From contig MU405218.1 in the NCBI GenBank assembly GCA_022836615.1, forward strand, positions 310,001 through 374,000: 64,000 bases of DNA, written 5' to 3'. The translations under genes and the position numbers were made by a program. Positions 34,711 through 46,112 of the stretch are shown here, in pieces (positions within the stretch are counted from its first letter, which is position 1; each line of letters opens with the position of its first letter). The notes below the pieces were generated by a model that was not told the origin of the DNA, searched no databases, and saw only the letters and a list, made by a program, of their open reading frames with translations. Source of the stretch: Annulohypoxylon bovei var. microspora. Its lineage: Eukaryota; Ascomycota; Sordariomycetes; Xylariales; Hypoxylaceae.

Positions 34711-35715
34711 CTAAGCGGCCCGGGTAACAATTCCGTTCTCGGTATCTTCTTTCATAGACTCGTCCAACTCTACCTCAGCGGGTGGAACTACTATTCCATA
34801 TTTGCCATATGGAAAGTTGGTCAAATCAAGGAAGTCATCGGCCCATCCATCGTCGAGCTCTCCTAATTGATGTACGTCGACTTGGCCTGCTTCACCCATA
34901 CGCCCAGCTAGAATCTCCGGCTCTCGACCCTCGTACTCTTTCTTTAGCATCGGGTGAGGACACCACACAACCCTCATACCAGCACGTCGGCCAGCTTCAA
35001 CCCCCGGGACGCTGTCTTCGAAGACTAAGCACTCCTCGGGTGTGATTGGCTTTTCGTCTTTGTCTAGGCTGTCATTGATCGTCTTTAGCGCCAGCAGGTA
35101 GATGTCTGGGAGCGGTTTACCACGGCCAGGCTGGATGCGCTTATCGTCGCCCAAAACCCTTCTATGGGACTCGAATACGGAGAACAGTTCGGTCCACTTG
35201 GTGGTTTTGACGGCGAAATTGGTTGATGTGCTGCTTGTTGCCAGCGCAATGTGTACTCTTTGTGCCTTATGTCCGTCACCTTCCCCCCTTTCCCCGTTCC
35301 TCACGCCGCTCTGATCCTTCACATCCCACCATCTCGTCCTCCCTAAATCGCCGAGCAATTTCTCAACCCCCGGCAACGGTTTTGCAGTAGGGAAATGTTC
35401 CTGTTGCAAGGCGGTTAACTGGGCGAGGTAGTCGGAATCTGGGACAGGCAGCTTGGCCCAATCGTGGAATAGGGCGTTCGCTTCAGGACCGGGCCGCCCT
35501 TGCAGTTTTGCTTTGATGGACCAGGGAAGTGAAGTCCGGCCGTATTTCTCAAGGATAAGGTTGATACAGAGAGTATATAGGTCCTCCGTATCGAGAAGTA
35601 GGCCATCCATGTCGAAAAGACAGGCTCTTATAGGCGGGAAGCTAAAGCAGGTTGAACATTAGCCTTGGATTGGGTCTGTTTGCGAACGGGGAACTTGCTC
35701 CGTGCGAGGCGCCAT
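34711..35715 (-). CDS. HAD-superfamily phosphatase (GS1/HDHD1-like), with a GC-AG intron
   Basis: Two exons (35715-35699 and 35641-34711) give 315 residues. Motif I is DMDGLLLDTE, motif II ALATSS, and motif IV FEDSVPGVEAGRRAGM, with a cap domain after motif I. This is the subfamily of small-metabolite phosphatases that includes yeast DL-glycerol-3-phosphatases and the HDHD1 pseudouridine-5'-phosphatase. The exact substrate cannot be read from the sequence. The 57-base intron begins GCAAGT and ends TTTAG, with a GCTAAT branch site. It is the only join that gives an ATG-started protein in frame (MAPRTDFPPIRACLFD). Confidence 0.85.
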
Positions 35716-36151
35716 TATGTGAGGATTGATATTACAAAGTTGCCGTTAGGAAGTCTAGACCGTTTAATAAGCTTCTCAAGTTTCTCGACAAATTCTCTCT
35801 GAGGGATAAGTTAGAGTCGATCGCAATGGTTTAGCTACGGATGTTAGAGACTTCTTAAACTAAGAAAGTCTTTAATACAATAGTTATGATAGGCGGGGTC
35901 AGGCACAATTCTCTTAATTGAATTTATGGCGGGGAATACTGCGGGGTAGTCCCCCATATTTGGAAATGAATCCAGAGATCCGGGCTGTAGCTTCCTCTAG
36001 AAGAGATAAAGGTTAGGTCATAGGGCTGACAGAATTATAAAAGCAAGCTCCCTTTGCATAACCTAAAAACTGCCCCTGGTCTAAATCATTTTTACTAACT
36101 TTGTTGTTCGTAACCTCGTTCTCTATTACCAAAGTTTTCCTGCGCGAAAGT
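35716..36151. other. Divergent promoter, HAD phosphatase / TTC1-like
   Basis: 436 bases between the two start codons. No gene is seen. Confidence 0.55.
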
Positions 36152-37153
36152 ATGACCGACTCGTCGAAGAAAAAAGAGGCGATACCGGATCAAACCAAAT
36201 TACAACCCGAGAACCAAGACACCGATGACGAGCTCATAACACCCGAGAAGTTTACCCCTGAAGAAGAAGCAGTATGTGCAACACTTTTAACTAATACTCT
36301 ACTTGGACTTCTATTAACCATACGCTCACTGTATAGAGTCTTCTAGGGGAATCTAACGACAAGAAATCCGAAGCGAATGCGTTATTCTCTTCAGCCAAAT
36401 ACGAGAATGCCATCACCAAATACGAAGAGGCTACATCAATATGCCCACACTACCTAGACTACGAGCTTGCTGTTCTAAAATCCAACATCGCCGCATGCCA
36501 TCTGAAACTTGACCAATGGAAGGAAGCTATAAAATCTGCTACCGACTCCATCGACGGTTTGGATCGTCTGGAAAAGGCGGAAGCTAGCCAGAAACAAAAC
36601 GAAACAGAGAAAGAGAAGAATAACATTGAGGACGAGGATGTTGAAGAAGAAATAGTCAGCTCCGGAGCCCAGAAAAGTGCCCCTGCAACAAAAGAAGAAA
36701 GTTCTGCTGAAGCTGCGAGGCGAAAACGACAGGAGGATATCCTTCGAATAAGGGCGAAAGCCTTAATGAGGCGAGCCAGGGCAAAGAGCGAGCTAGGTGG
36801 CTGGTCGAATCTAGCTGGTTCCGAGGAGGATTACAAGATTTTGTCGACCATGAAAAATCTCAGCGCTGCAGATAGAAAGATTGTTCAGACTCAGCTAAGA
36901 ATTCTACCACCAAGAACCAAAGCAGCTCAAGAGAAGGAGATGTCGGAGATGTGGGGGAAGTTAAAGGACGTGAGTAACCATTACAGAAAGTGGGTATAAC
37001 TTATGGTGAATCAACTCGCTAATAGAATATGCGCAGCTTGGAAACGGAATATTGAAACCCTTCGGTCTCAGCACGGAGAATTTCCAGATGGTCAAGGACG
37101 AGAAGTCTGGCGGCTACAGCATGAACTTCTCGCAAGACGGCAAAGGCCAATAG
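36152..37153 (+). CDS. TPR protein of the TTC1 type
   Basis: Three exons (36152-36271, 36337-36969, 37037-37153) give 289 residues. After an acidic, disordered N-terminus come TPR helices (ALFSSAKYENAITKYEEAT, then YELAVLKSNIAACHLKLDQW), a Glu/Lys-rich insert (about residues 120-165), a third TPR-like segment (RIRAKALMRRARAKSELG, LAGSEEDYKIL) and a C-terminal Pro-Arg segment (LRILPPRTKAAQEKEM). The end LKPFGLSTENFQMVKDE is typical of fungal and animal TTC1 proteins, probable Hsp70/Hsp90 or Ras-related adaptors. The upstream frame extends to 36101 without an ATG, so 36152 was chosen. Confidence 0.85.
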
Positions 37154-38036
37154 CCCAAATTCCGGTATGTTAGCGCGTTCAAGTTCGGTTCATAAGCTCA
37201 CCTCTAAGACCTTAATGTTTAAAGTTGATCCCTAAACTCAGGGTTGTTAATTATACCTGCCTATAAAAGCAAATAATCTCCCCGATGATGTGTTTTGTTT
37301 GCCCCTTTCCTTCTCCCATCATATTTCCCCATTGCATTGACACAGGGGAGTATATTTATTGTTTAATATTGGCACAGCTCTGTATTAGCTTCAAGGAAGC
37401 AACACGAACGCCATGATGACATCATATCTAAGTAATGATACCGGAAATTTCTTAACTATTTATAAGAGAGTTTATCGTTTTCCCTCCTCACGTGAAACTT
37501 GTCTACCTACATCTTATAGGGCAAGTCTAATTAAAGGAGACCAACATCGATATTGATTATCAAGCCATTGAAGTTTGGCTCCGTTATAGGTATCATTGAA
37601 TACCGACGTTGCAATCAATTACGGAACAGATCCTATGTGTCACGATTTCTTTTTATCTAGATCTTCGGGGGAAGCCTAGTCCGGCTCTAAGATAGGAAAG
37701 CAGACTGAACGAATATGCCGTGATGACCCGGACTCTTGCATGAGTCTAACTTATCACACAGGTCCACTACAGGGTCGCTATCTCTTGCTCCTCCATCCCT
37801 ATGTGGTTGTTATCACGACGCGGAGTAACCATGCTGATAACTTAATAGGTAAATCTGTTACTCATATGGGCTATCGTGTATAGGAGATAATTGCTATATA
37901 GTTTGTAATTAAACGCCCTACCTATGTAGCTAGAATGTGAGTAGACTCATTACATATTCTGAACCGCCTCCAATCCCAGTTCGGCCTGTACTCAACTACC
38001 TATCTCAACGGCTTAGATTCAGATCCTACTACTAGC
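37154..38036. other. Intergenic
   Basis: 883 bases between the TTC1-like gene and the amidase. No gene or clear motif seen. Confidence 0.55.
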
Positions 38037-40036
38037 ATGGCTCCTGCTACCGTAACAATTGCTAATGGGGCAACATGGCAAGATGTCGCGGCCGATCGGC
38101 AACGATATAGGGATGCAACAATCGCGGAGGTCCATCCGCCGGTACCGGAATTGCGTCCGGAAGAGATACCTCTTAACACCATAGAGATCCCGAAGAAGTT
38201 ATTAACGGAGGAAGAGATTAAGATCACTGGCACAGATGTCGAGGAACTTGTTAAGAAGATAGCTTCGGGGGAATGGAGCTCGACAGTAGTTGCCAACGCT
38301 TTCTTGCGTCGGGCTGGCCTCGCTCAAAGGCTTTCCAACTGCATCACAGAGTTGCTTCCTAAGAAGGCTCTAGAAAGAGCAGCTCAGCTCGATGAGTATT
38401 TGGCTACAAACAAGAAGCCAATTGGCCCTTTACACGGGGTCCCTATTAGTGTCAAGGAGCATACCGGCTTCGGGGGCGAAGATGCGAACGCGGGCTACGT
38501 CGGCTGGGTCGGACAAGTCCCTGAGGAGGATTCTTTAATTTTACAATATTTGTGGGAGGCCGGCGCAGTATTCTACGCGAGGACTACGCAACCGCAGACA
38601 TTGATGCATCTTGAGACGAGTAGTAATTTGTATGGGTAAGTATGCATCGCAATCGTTAGCTCGTCTCTGCCTCAAGGGATCATCGTAGATACCTAAGATC
38701 CAATTAACTGACATTTGCTAAGAGTCACCGTAAACCCTTACAACACAACGCTTACTGCCGGAGGATCCTCAGGTGGAGAGGGCGCACTTGTCGGGCTCCG
38801 TGGCTCTATCCTTGGAATCGGAAGTGACATCGGCGGATCCATCAGGTCTCCGGCGGCAAACAATGGCATTTTCGGCTTCAAGCCTACGTGCCTACGCCTG
38901 CCGTGCTCCGGATGGACAGTCGGGATGCATGGGGCAGAGGGTATTCTCGGGACCACAGGACCTCTATCGACAAGCCTCGAGGGTCTAAGGCTCTTCTCCA
39001 AGACGATCATAGACCAAAAGCCCTGGCTGAAGGAGCCGAGTCTGGCCGCCATGGACTGGAAGGACCCAGCAGAATTCTTCCCGGATAGGAAGCTTAGAGT
39101 CGGAGTTATGTACAGCGATAACGTCGTGAGACCACACCCGCCCATCTTGAGGGCACTTACCGAGCTCGTTGGGAAATTGAAACAGAGTCCCAATATCGAA
39201 ATCGTGGATTGGAGCCCGTGGAAACATGATCTTGCGTGGTCTATCATAGTGCGTTTCCCCCTTCTTCAGTTCCCTATCTTGCTCGTCTCATCGCGTCTGC
39301 CTGGACTACGTCTAACACAGAACACAGGCGAGTTTATACTTCACCGACGGCGGCGCAGACGTAAGAGCCGCGATCGAATCGTCAGGGGAGCCGTGGCGGC
39401 CCCTGTCGAAGTTCATCCTCGACGACAACCCCCACGTCAAAGCCCACACTATCGCCTCCCTCTGGGAAGCCGTCTGCGAGCGCGAGGCCTACCGCACTAA
39501 GTATGCGCAGCTGTGGAACGAGACCGCGGCGTCAAGCCCCGACGGCCGCCCCGTCGACGTCATACTGTGCCCCACCGGCTTCGGTGTCGCGCCCAAGCTC
39601 GACACGAGCAGGTACTGGGGTTACACCGCCCAGTGGAACCTGCTCGACTACCCCGCCGTCGTGTTTCCCGTCGCCGACGCGGTCGGCGCGCCAGAGAGGG
39701 AGACCCCGTTCGAGTATGCAGAGGGTTATGAGCCCCTGGGCGAGCAGGATCGGTATGTTTACGACTTGTGGCGGCAGAGTGGCGCTGAGGGGTACAGGGA
39801 CGCGCCGATTGCGCTGCAGCTTGTGGGACGGAGGTGAGTAGATCTAATTTCTTCTGCTCTATTTTGATTTAGTTCGAGCGGTGAATTCCCTGCAGTTGTG
39901 TTGAAGTCCATCTGAGCATAAGAATATTAAGCTAATGCGTATATATCTCCCCCCTAGAAACCACGACGAGCAGCTGTTCAAGGCGGCGCAGATCTTGCTC
40001 GAGGAGGCGGCCTTGCCGGCTACTGTGCCTACGTAG
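38037..40036 (+). CDS. Amidase-signature family amidase (acetamidase-like)
   Basis: Four exons (38037-38635, 38723-39248, 39328-39833, 39958-40036) give 569 residues. The Ser-cisSer-Lys triad is complete: Lys in SVKEH (about residue 140), Ser-Ser in GGSSGGEGALV (about 215) and Ser in GSDIGGSIRSPA (about 239). The length and the N-terminal block (EEIPLNTIEIPKKLLTEEE) fit the fungal AmdS group, which hydrolyses small amides to ammonia and acids. The third exon is GC-rich in codon usage relative to the first two. No obvious partner gene lies beside it, so it is probably a nitrogen-scavenging enzyme; the substrate is inferred only. Confidence 0.92.
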
Positions 40037-41142
40037 AGGACTCTACATGCTAGAGGCGAGAGCATGCGTGGGTTGTGAAGCGAGGTGTCTGGCCTTGTGT
40101 GTTCATGAGTAACGACATATTCGGCGCGCTTGGTGCTGTGTATTTTACTTTTACGTTTCTTTAGGCCTCGGTTCATGAGTCTTACGACAAGCTTGTAGGC
40201 GATATCACAATATTTGCGTTACGTCTTAACTCATCTATAATTTTTGTCACTACTTCCGCATTTGTGCTTTGCTAGCCGGCAGAGTAATTATCGATGCTAT
40301 TATGTATAGAGAGCCTCCACTACCTAGGTAAATTTTGCCATGCAAAGTTCACTTTCATAAGTGTTTTTGTTGATAGTATACTCAATGGATCTTAATTATG
40401 TGATAATTGATTGAAGCTGATATCATCGACCGAAATTTTGGATTTGTCGACCCAATGTTGTTTTACGTGTAGAGCTTGTGAAGCCCCGAATTGCGCCGAA
40501 ATTGGGCGGCGATCTTCCGAATTGCGCCTGGTAATTATACCTTTTACCCCTTTCTCCCTTTGCTGTTTACTCTGTAGACGAAGGGTATCTAGGTATCCTC
40601 TCTCTAAGCTATTCTTGCCATAGGTCTCTATTAGGTATCTTAGGCATTACCCGTCGTCGACCAGAACCCGCTTGTAGGAATAGTGAAGTAGCGCATTACC
40701 AAACACACAGATGGGAGTGTTTTGTTCGACTCAATGGCGATGAAGGTGAGCGAAGGTCGAGCGGATGGTATTATAACAAACCAGAGTAGGCTTTTACTTT
40801 CCGTAAGCTACCTTCCCATACTGCAGAATATAAACCAATGCTTGGGTAAGCATGGCAATTCTATGTTGGTCTCTTGCAGAGTACACAGTGTAGATATCTG
40901 GAGTGGAACGTGGTGACCACTTTATAGTTCCGTACCCTCAGGATCTAGGATCTTGTAGGCTATTGATCAGATGGTTATCACTAGAGCTTCCGATCAGCAT
41001 TGGTTGCCCATGACGTGACCGCCATCCTGTAGAGAGTAGTGCCGAGCTTGATACTAGATAGCTCCTGGTATAGCTCCACCTACGGCAGCAGAGGTTCTAT
41101 ATCTCAGGCATATGAAGGTTTGTGAAAATATGTCCGATAGCC
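40037..41142. other. Convergent intergenic region
   Basis: 1.1 kb between the amidase and POP4 3' ends. Open frames are short and featureless. Confidence 0.55.
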
Positions 41143-41853
41143 TCAAAGGTTCTTCAAGTAATGCGGCTTAAATTTCTTAGTCGCGCGGTCCGCTGACCGG
41201 TGCTGGAACTGGTCACCGTGAATCTCGAACGTGAATGGTTTCCGGTCTTGAGCGGCGGCATCCCCTCGACCCTGATCCTGCGCGGGAGGGACCTCGATAC
41301 GAAACATGGTGCCCTCTTTAGGCACGGTCTTGATCTGATTCTTCCTCGTGATGATCTCGAAGACGAAGCGCGCGTCCTTGACCACAATGCCCCGTATCCC
41401 GACGCGGCTGGGGCACCCGCTCCGCGAGATCGAGACCTCGGCGCCGTGGAAGTCGGCAGCGCTCAGCTTCGCCGCGGCGCCCTGGCCGCCGCTGTACAGC
41501 TCGCTGCCGAGTATCTCACGGATGTAACCTAGCCACAGCCGGTTCAACGGCTCGAACACGCTGTACTTCTGCCCGTCCTTAGGTACGTCGTAGAGCCCGA
41601 GCTTGCGCCGCTGGCGCGCCGACAAGGGCTTTGGCTTTAAGGCTTTCGCGCGCTGCTGCTTTTCGGCGCGGGCCCGCCGTCGTAGGTCGCGCGCGTTTGT
41701 GGATGGCGGGGGCGATGTTGGTTTGAGGAAGAGAGGCCGGTGTTGGATTTTCTCGGCGAAGATCCGGGTCGTGCTATCCGGACTGTGGGCGCGGGAGAGG
41801 AGCTCGTGGGTTAGGGATTGGTTGTTCTTAGTATTGGTATTATTTGAAGCCAT
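41143..41853 (-). CDS. POP4: RNase P/MRP protein subunit Pop4 (Rpp29)
   Basis: A single exon of 236 residues. A basic N-terminal region (RDLRRRARAEKQQRAK, LSARQRRKLGLYDVP) precedes the Rpp29 Sm-like barrel (PLNRLWLGYIREILG, FHGAEVSISRSGCPSRVGI, GIVVKDARFVFEIITRKN). It ends with the conserved FEIHGDQFQHRSADRATKKF, which is characteristic of Pop4/Rpp29. It is part of nuclear RNase P (tRNA 5' processing) and RNase MRP (rRNA processing). It is divergent from the acyltransferase gene across 563 bases. Confidence 0.93.
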   Translation of the reverse strand: MASNNTNTKNNQSLTHELLSRAHSPDSTTRIFAEKIQHRPLFLKPTSPPPSTNARDLRRRARAEKQQRAKALKPKPLSARQRRKLGLYDVPKDGQKYSVFEPLNRLWLGYIREILGSELYSGGQGAAAKLSAADFHGAEVSISRSGCPSRVGIRGIVVKDARFVFEIITRKNQIKTVPKEGTMFRIEVPPAQDQGRGDAAAQDRKPFTFEIHGDQFQHRSADRATKKFKPHYLKNL

Positions 41854-42416
41854 GTTTATATTGTAGGTGTCGTTTTTTAAGGCGTGAGTAGACCATGTGT
41901 TACATCTTGATTCGACGTAAGGGAAGAAATTGTTGTTGATTATGAGGAAGAGGTATGACGAAGTTTCTATCGTTGAAGATTTCTAAGGTTATCGATAGAA
42001 CAGGACATCCATGTAGGTATTGTACCTATCAAGCTAACAGCTGGGGAAATTAGCGGGAACGGTGGGGGCCTTCTAGCGATTTAAGGTTGATTCACATGCC
42101 TAAAGCCTCGGCATTAAACGGCCCTAGAACGTTTAGAGTTCCCAGCTTACATTTACCGTCAGCTTGATTGCTACATAGGAAGCTACCTGGTTTCGGGGGG
42201 TTTAACCTTCTCTTTAATAATTCTCATTTTCTCCATGAAAGGAGGAGCCACTTGAAAATATTTGAAGCTTATAGATCAATTAAGTCGCTTGCTTGTCTCT
42301 ACCATTCCTTCAAGTTTAGCATGTAATACTACTAGACTGCTGAGAGATCCTCAGCCGTAGCCAATACGGAAAGCACCCATTCCACTGATCCCGTAGTCGC
42401 TCACGATAATAACATC
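41854..42416. other. Divergent promoter, POP4 / acyltransferase
   Basis: No gene seen in these 563 bases. Confidence 0.55.
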
Positions 42417-45312
42417 ATGGCGCAAAACGATCCGACGCGCGACTCAGCGCCTGATTTACAAATATTAGGTGATCAAATTACCCTTCAGCCGAGGAGTTAT
42501 GTCGAAACACGCCGCGATGATGGTCAAGAAGAACCCTTAATGCATAACATGGCTCGCTTCCGCTCAGAGCCTCTGCAGTATGCTACCCATTCTTCTTCCT
42601 TCACTCCCTCCCTACGTAGGTAGGCATTGTTGTAGGTTATAGAAGGCTAATTAGTAATAATCTCGCCTACCTAGATTTCTCCGTGAAGTTTCCCTATACG
42701 TTTCTGGCACGGGATGGCGAGCTTACGACAAGGTCATCGGTCAACCCATCTTCTACTCTGGCTTCTCTGAACATATTAAGAACTCCGTCGTATCCGCACC
42801 GCTCTTACAGACCCGAATATCACAGTTAGCCGACAAACGATTAGAATTCGAAGAAAAGGAAGGATGGCTTAAGAAAGATGACAAAGATTTCATTACCAAA
42901 AAGACCCAAAGGCGGGCCGTTATAGAGTCGGGCATTCGAGAGGTTGCGGAAAAAATGACTAACGATATGATTTGCAAATTCGAGAGCAAAACCTTCATTA
43001 GAGGCGCATACTATTTGGTTACACAATTGCTCACAAGAGCCTACCATCAAGGTTAGCTACTCTATGGCTTCCAAGCTTCTTACTCCTTGCTCGTCCGGCT
43101 GTGCTGACTAGTTGCGTAGGGATACATGTGTCGAGCGAAGAAGTTTTGAGGCTAAGAAAGGTAGCTGAGGTGGCAGAGGCCAAGAAGCAAAGCATTATCT
43201 TCTTGCCCTCCCACCGATCACATGTCGATTATGTTTCCATGCAATTGATTTGCTATCGCTTGGGGTTGGCCTTACCGGTTGTTGTTGCGGGAGATAATCT
43301 GAATTTTCCAGTCGTCGGGAGCTTTCTACAGCATGCAGGTAAGTCTATACCTTTTCTACCTGGGCAGGTAGTCGAACATCAAGCTAACTCGCTGTCCTAG
43401 GTGCAATGTGGATTAGACGATCCTTCGGGAACGATTCACTATACACAACTCTTGTACAAGCCTATATAGATACCTTACTCCAAGGAGGATATAACTTCGA
43501 ATGTTTCATAGAGGGTGGTCGCTCGAGGACAGGAAAGCTACTTCCACCCAAGTTCGGCATCCTTAGCTTTATACTGGACAGCCTCTTATCGGGTCGGGTC
43601 GAAGATGCTATCATATGTCCGGTGAGCACGCAGTACGACAAAGTTATCGAGACAGAGGGCTACGTCACGGAACTTTTAGGAGTCCCTAAAAAGAAAGAGA
43701 ATTTGGCCGATTTTCTAAGTGGCGGGTCATCTGTCCTATCTTTGCGATTGGGAAGGGTAGACGTTCGTTTCCACGAGCCTTGGAGCTTACGTAAATATAT
43801 CGACGAACAGTTGACAAAGCTCACTGTATCGCCTGAGACTTTACGATTAGATGTCAGGAGCCCAGAAAATGCTGCCATCAAGCAGAAGCTGCTAAGGATT
43901 ATGGGATACAGGGTTTTATCAGACATCAACGACGTATCCGTGGTTATGCCCACCGCCTTAATTGGAACTGTATTACTTACTCTAAGAGGTCGAGGTGTAG
44001 GCATGTCAGAACTTATGAGGCGGATCAAATGGCTTATCGCTCGGGTGGGAGCGAAAGGGGGGCGTGTTGCGCATTTTGGAAATGCCCCTTTATCTGATGT
44101 CGTAGAACGAGGGTTGGATGTCCTCGGAAAAGACCTTGTCGGTGTAGTTCAAGGACTAGCAGAGCCAACGTACTACGCCGTGGACAGATTTCAACTCTCC
44201 TTTTGTAGGTTACTTCCAAGTCACATCTCTCTCCCCTTCCCTCATTGTAACCCTACAGCAATTGTCATCCCCGAGATACGCTTGAGTATTCTCGTTCGCT
44301 CTTAAAGGTGTGCTAACATGCTATATAGACCGCAATATGACGATTCACCTTTTTATCTCAGAAGCTCTGATTAGCGCCAGCATGTATACACGTGTAAAGT
44401 TAGGTGGTGGCCCAGCTCACCAGGAAATATCCTATAGCACTTTGCGAGAGCAAGTACTGTTCCTTTCGTCGTTGTTCCGCGGGGAGTTCATCTTCCCAGG
44501 TGAAGGATTGGCAGCAAACTTGGAGAAATCGCTGGTCGGATTAGAAAATGACCGTGTACTCGACCTCAAGAGAGACGAGCAAGGCAGTATATTAAGCATC
44601 GGGCTTGCGGAAGAAGAAAGGGCCGCTGGGAGAGAGAACTACGACTTCTACTGCTTTTTAATCTGGCCATTCATCGAGAGTACCTGGCTTGCTGCCGTCT
44701 CGCTCATGGGACTCACTCCTCCCCTCGAGCAGAAAGATGACAATGGTATTTGGATTGATGTTGCGAAGGCGCAAAACACCACGCAACTAGTAAGTTGCCG
44801 ATCAAGACATTCCTTTAAAATAAGAACATTAAGACTAACACCCTTAACAGCTGGGCAAAACGCTTTACCACCAAGGCGACCTAAGCTATTTTGAAGCTGT
44901 GAACAAGGAAACGCTGAAGAATTCCTATCAGCGCTTTGAAGAGGAAGGCATTATTTATGTGGTCAAATCAAAAGACTCGAGGGTCCCGCCTCGCCTACGC
45001 CTCGCCTCTGACTGGATGCCCTCTCGCGATCCAACAAAGTCTGGTGCACTGCAGCCGTCGGGTAGGCTCTGGGATTTCATCGAGCGCATCGCGTCGAGCA
45101 GACGAGAAGGCAAGAACCGGAGGGACGGCGCGACCGTTAGTACTCGCGTGCTAAGGCTGGCGGATACGTTAGGGGCGAAGCTGTTCGAAGAGACAACTAG
45201 CCCGGAAAGCAAAGCTGAGGCCAAGCTCAGTGATGAAGAGGCGGCAAAGGTCAAGGGGGCTGTCAAGGCAGAGAGACGGAGAAGAAGGTTAGAGGGTAGG
45301 GCCCATTTGTGA
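42417..45312 (+). CDS. PlsB/GNPAT-family acyltransferase, probably peroxisomal
   Basis: Six exons (42417-42619, 42675-43051, 43120-43338, 43401-44204, 44329-44789, 44851-45312) give 841 residues. The acyltransferase block is clear: H-x4-D in SHRSHVDYV (about residue 227), then FIEGGRSRTGKLLPPKFG and the block VSTQYDKVIE. The arrangement matches the glycerol-3-phosphate / dihydroxyacetone-phosphate acyltransferase (GNPAT, PlsB) family. The protein ends in Ala-His-Leu, which fits the peroxisomal targeting signal type 1 consensus, as animal GNPAT ends in AKL. The C-terminal 100 residues are basic. An inferred role is acylation of DHAP in peroxisomes for ether lipid or phosphatidate synthesis. 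Confidence 0.88.
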
Positions 45313-46112
45313 TCGATGTGCCGCTCTGTAAATACGATACTCCTATACTTAATACCAACGACACTGTTAATCCCAAGAAAGTGGATTGGGATATCGTTTA
45401 CACCTACCTATCTAAGGGGACACAACTAAAGGCGGAGGGTAGAATTCTACCCTTTTCAACACTACCGTTCTCGGTTGAGTACAAGTTGGAAGTTTTCAAA
45501 GTTGGCTCACCATCCTTGGCACAATCGATAATTTGATTTAAAATCATTGCTCTCAAGTAGCAAAACGAAGGCCTATTTGCGCACCTTTCCACACCGCCTT
45601 ATATTACCAGTCCCATCCATTACAAATATTTTTGAAGACTCATAGTTTGTAAGGGTGTTCACAAGCACAACATAGTGGAACACAGATAAAGAATCGGTTT
45701 CTCATTCGTCAATGGCAGAGACCCTTAGACGCTAAATGGGATCGAACACCGAGAATTGCTTGAACAGATGTAGGGGAGAAATAATACGGATCTTCCCCGG
45801 GGTGTGGATACAACAACCCTCCGGCGCCGGCGGGGATCACGATGGGGAAGAAGGAGGGGGATGGGGTATGGGGTATGGGGCATGTGATGCGGGGATTCGA
45901 CCGTTATAACCTAGATTGGACAGAAACAGTTTAGGTCTTATGGTGATGAACTTACCTATAACTATGCATACGAAGAAGTCATCATATAAATAAGGGGTCA
46001 CCAATTTTAGATAGGTAGAGTATTTTCTTGCTCCCTTTCATCCTTCGATGTCATCAAGTAATCTCAAGATAATTAGGTGCTCTTAATTACAGGCGTAATT
46101 AGATACCTAACC
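45313..46112. other. Intergenic / transporter promoter
   Basis: 800 bases. The first 250 are the acyltransferase 3' region. The part from about 45780 contains the CreA-type words listed separately, plus repeated GGGGTAT words (about 45860-45880). Confidence 0.55.
45797..45894 (+). promoter_or_regulatory. Three CreA/Mig1-type words upstream of the sugar transporter
   Basis: SYGGRG matches read on the plus strand are CCGGGG at 45797-45802, GCGGGG at 45830-45835 and GCGGGG at 45889-45894, about 220-315 bases before the ATG. Paired CreA sites mediate glucose repression in filamentous ascomycetes. The motif is short, so chance occurrence is possible. Confidence 0.4.
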
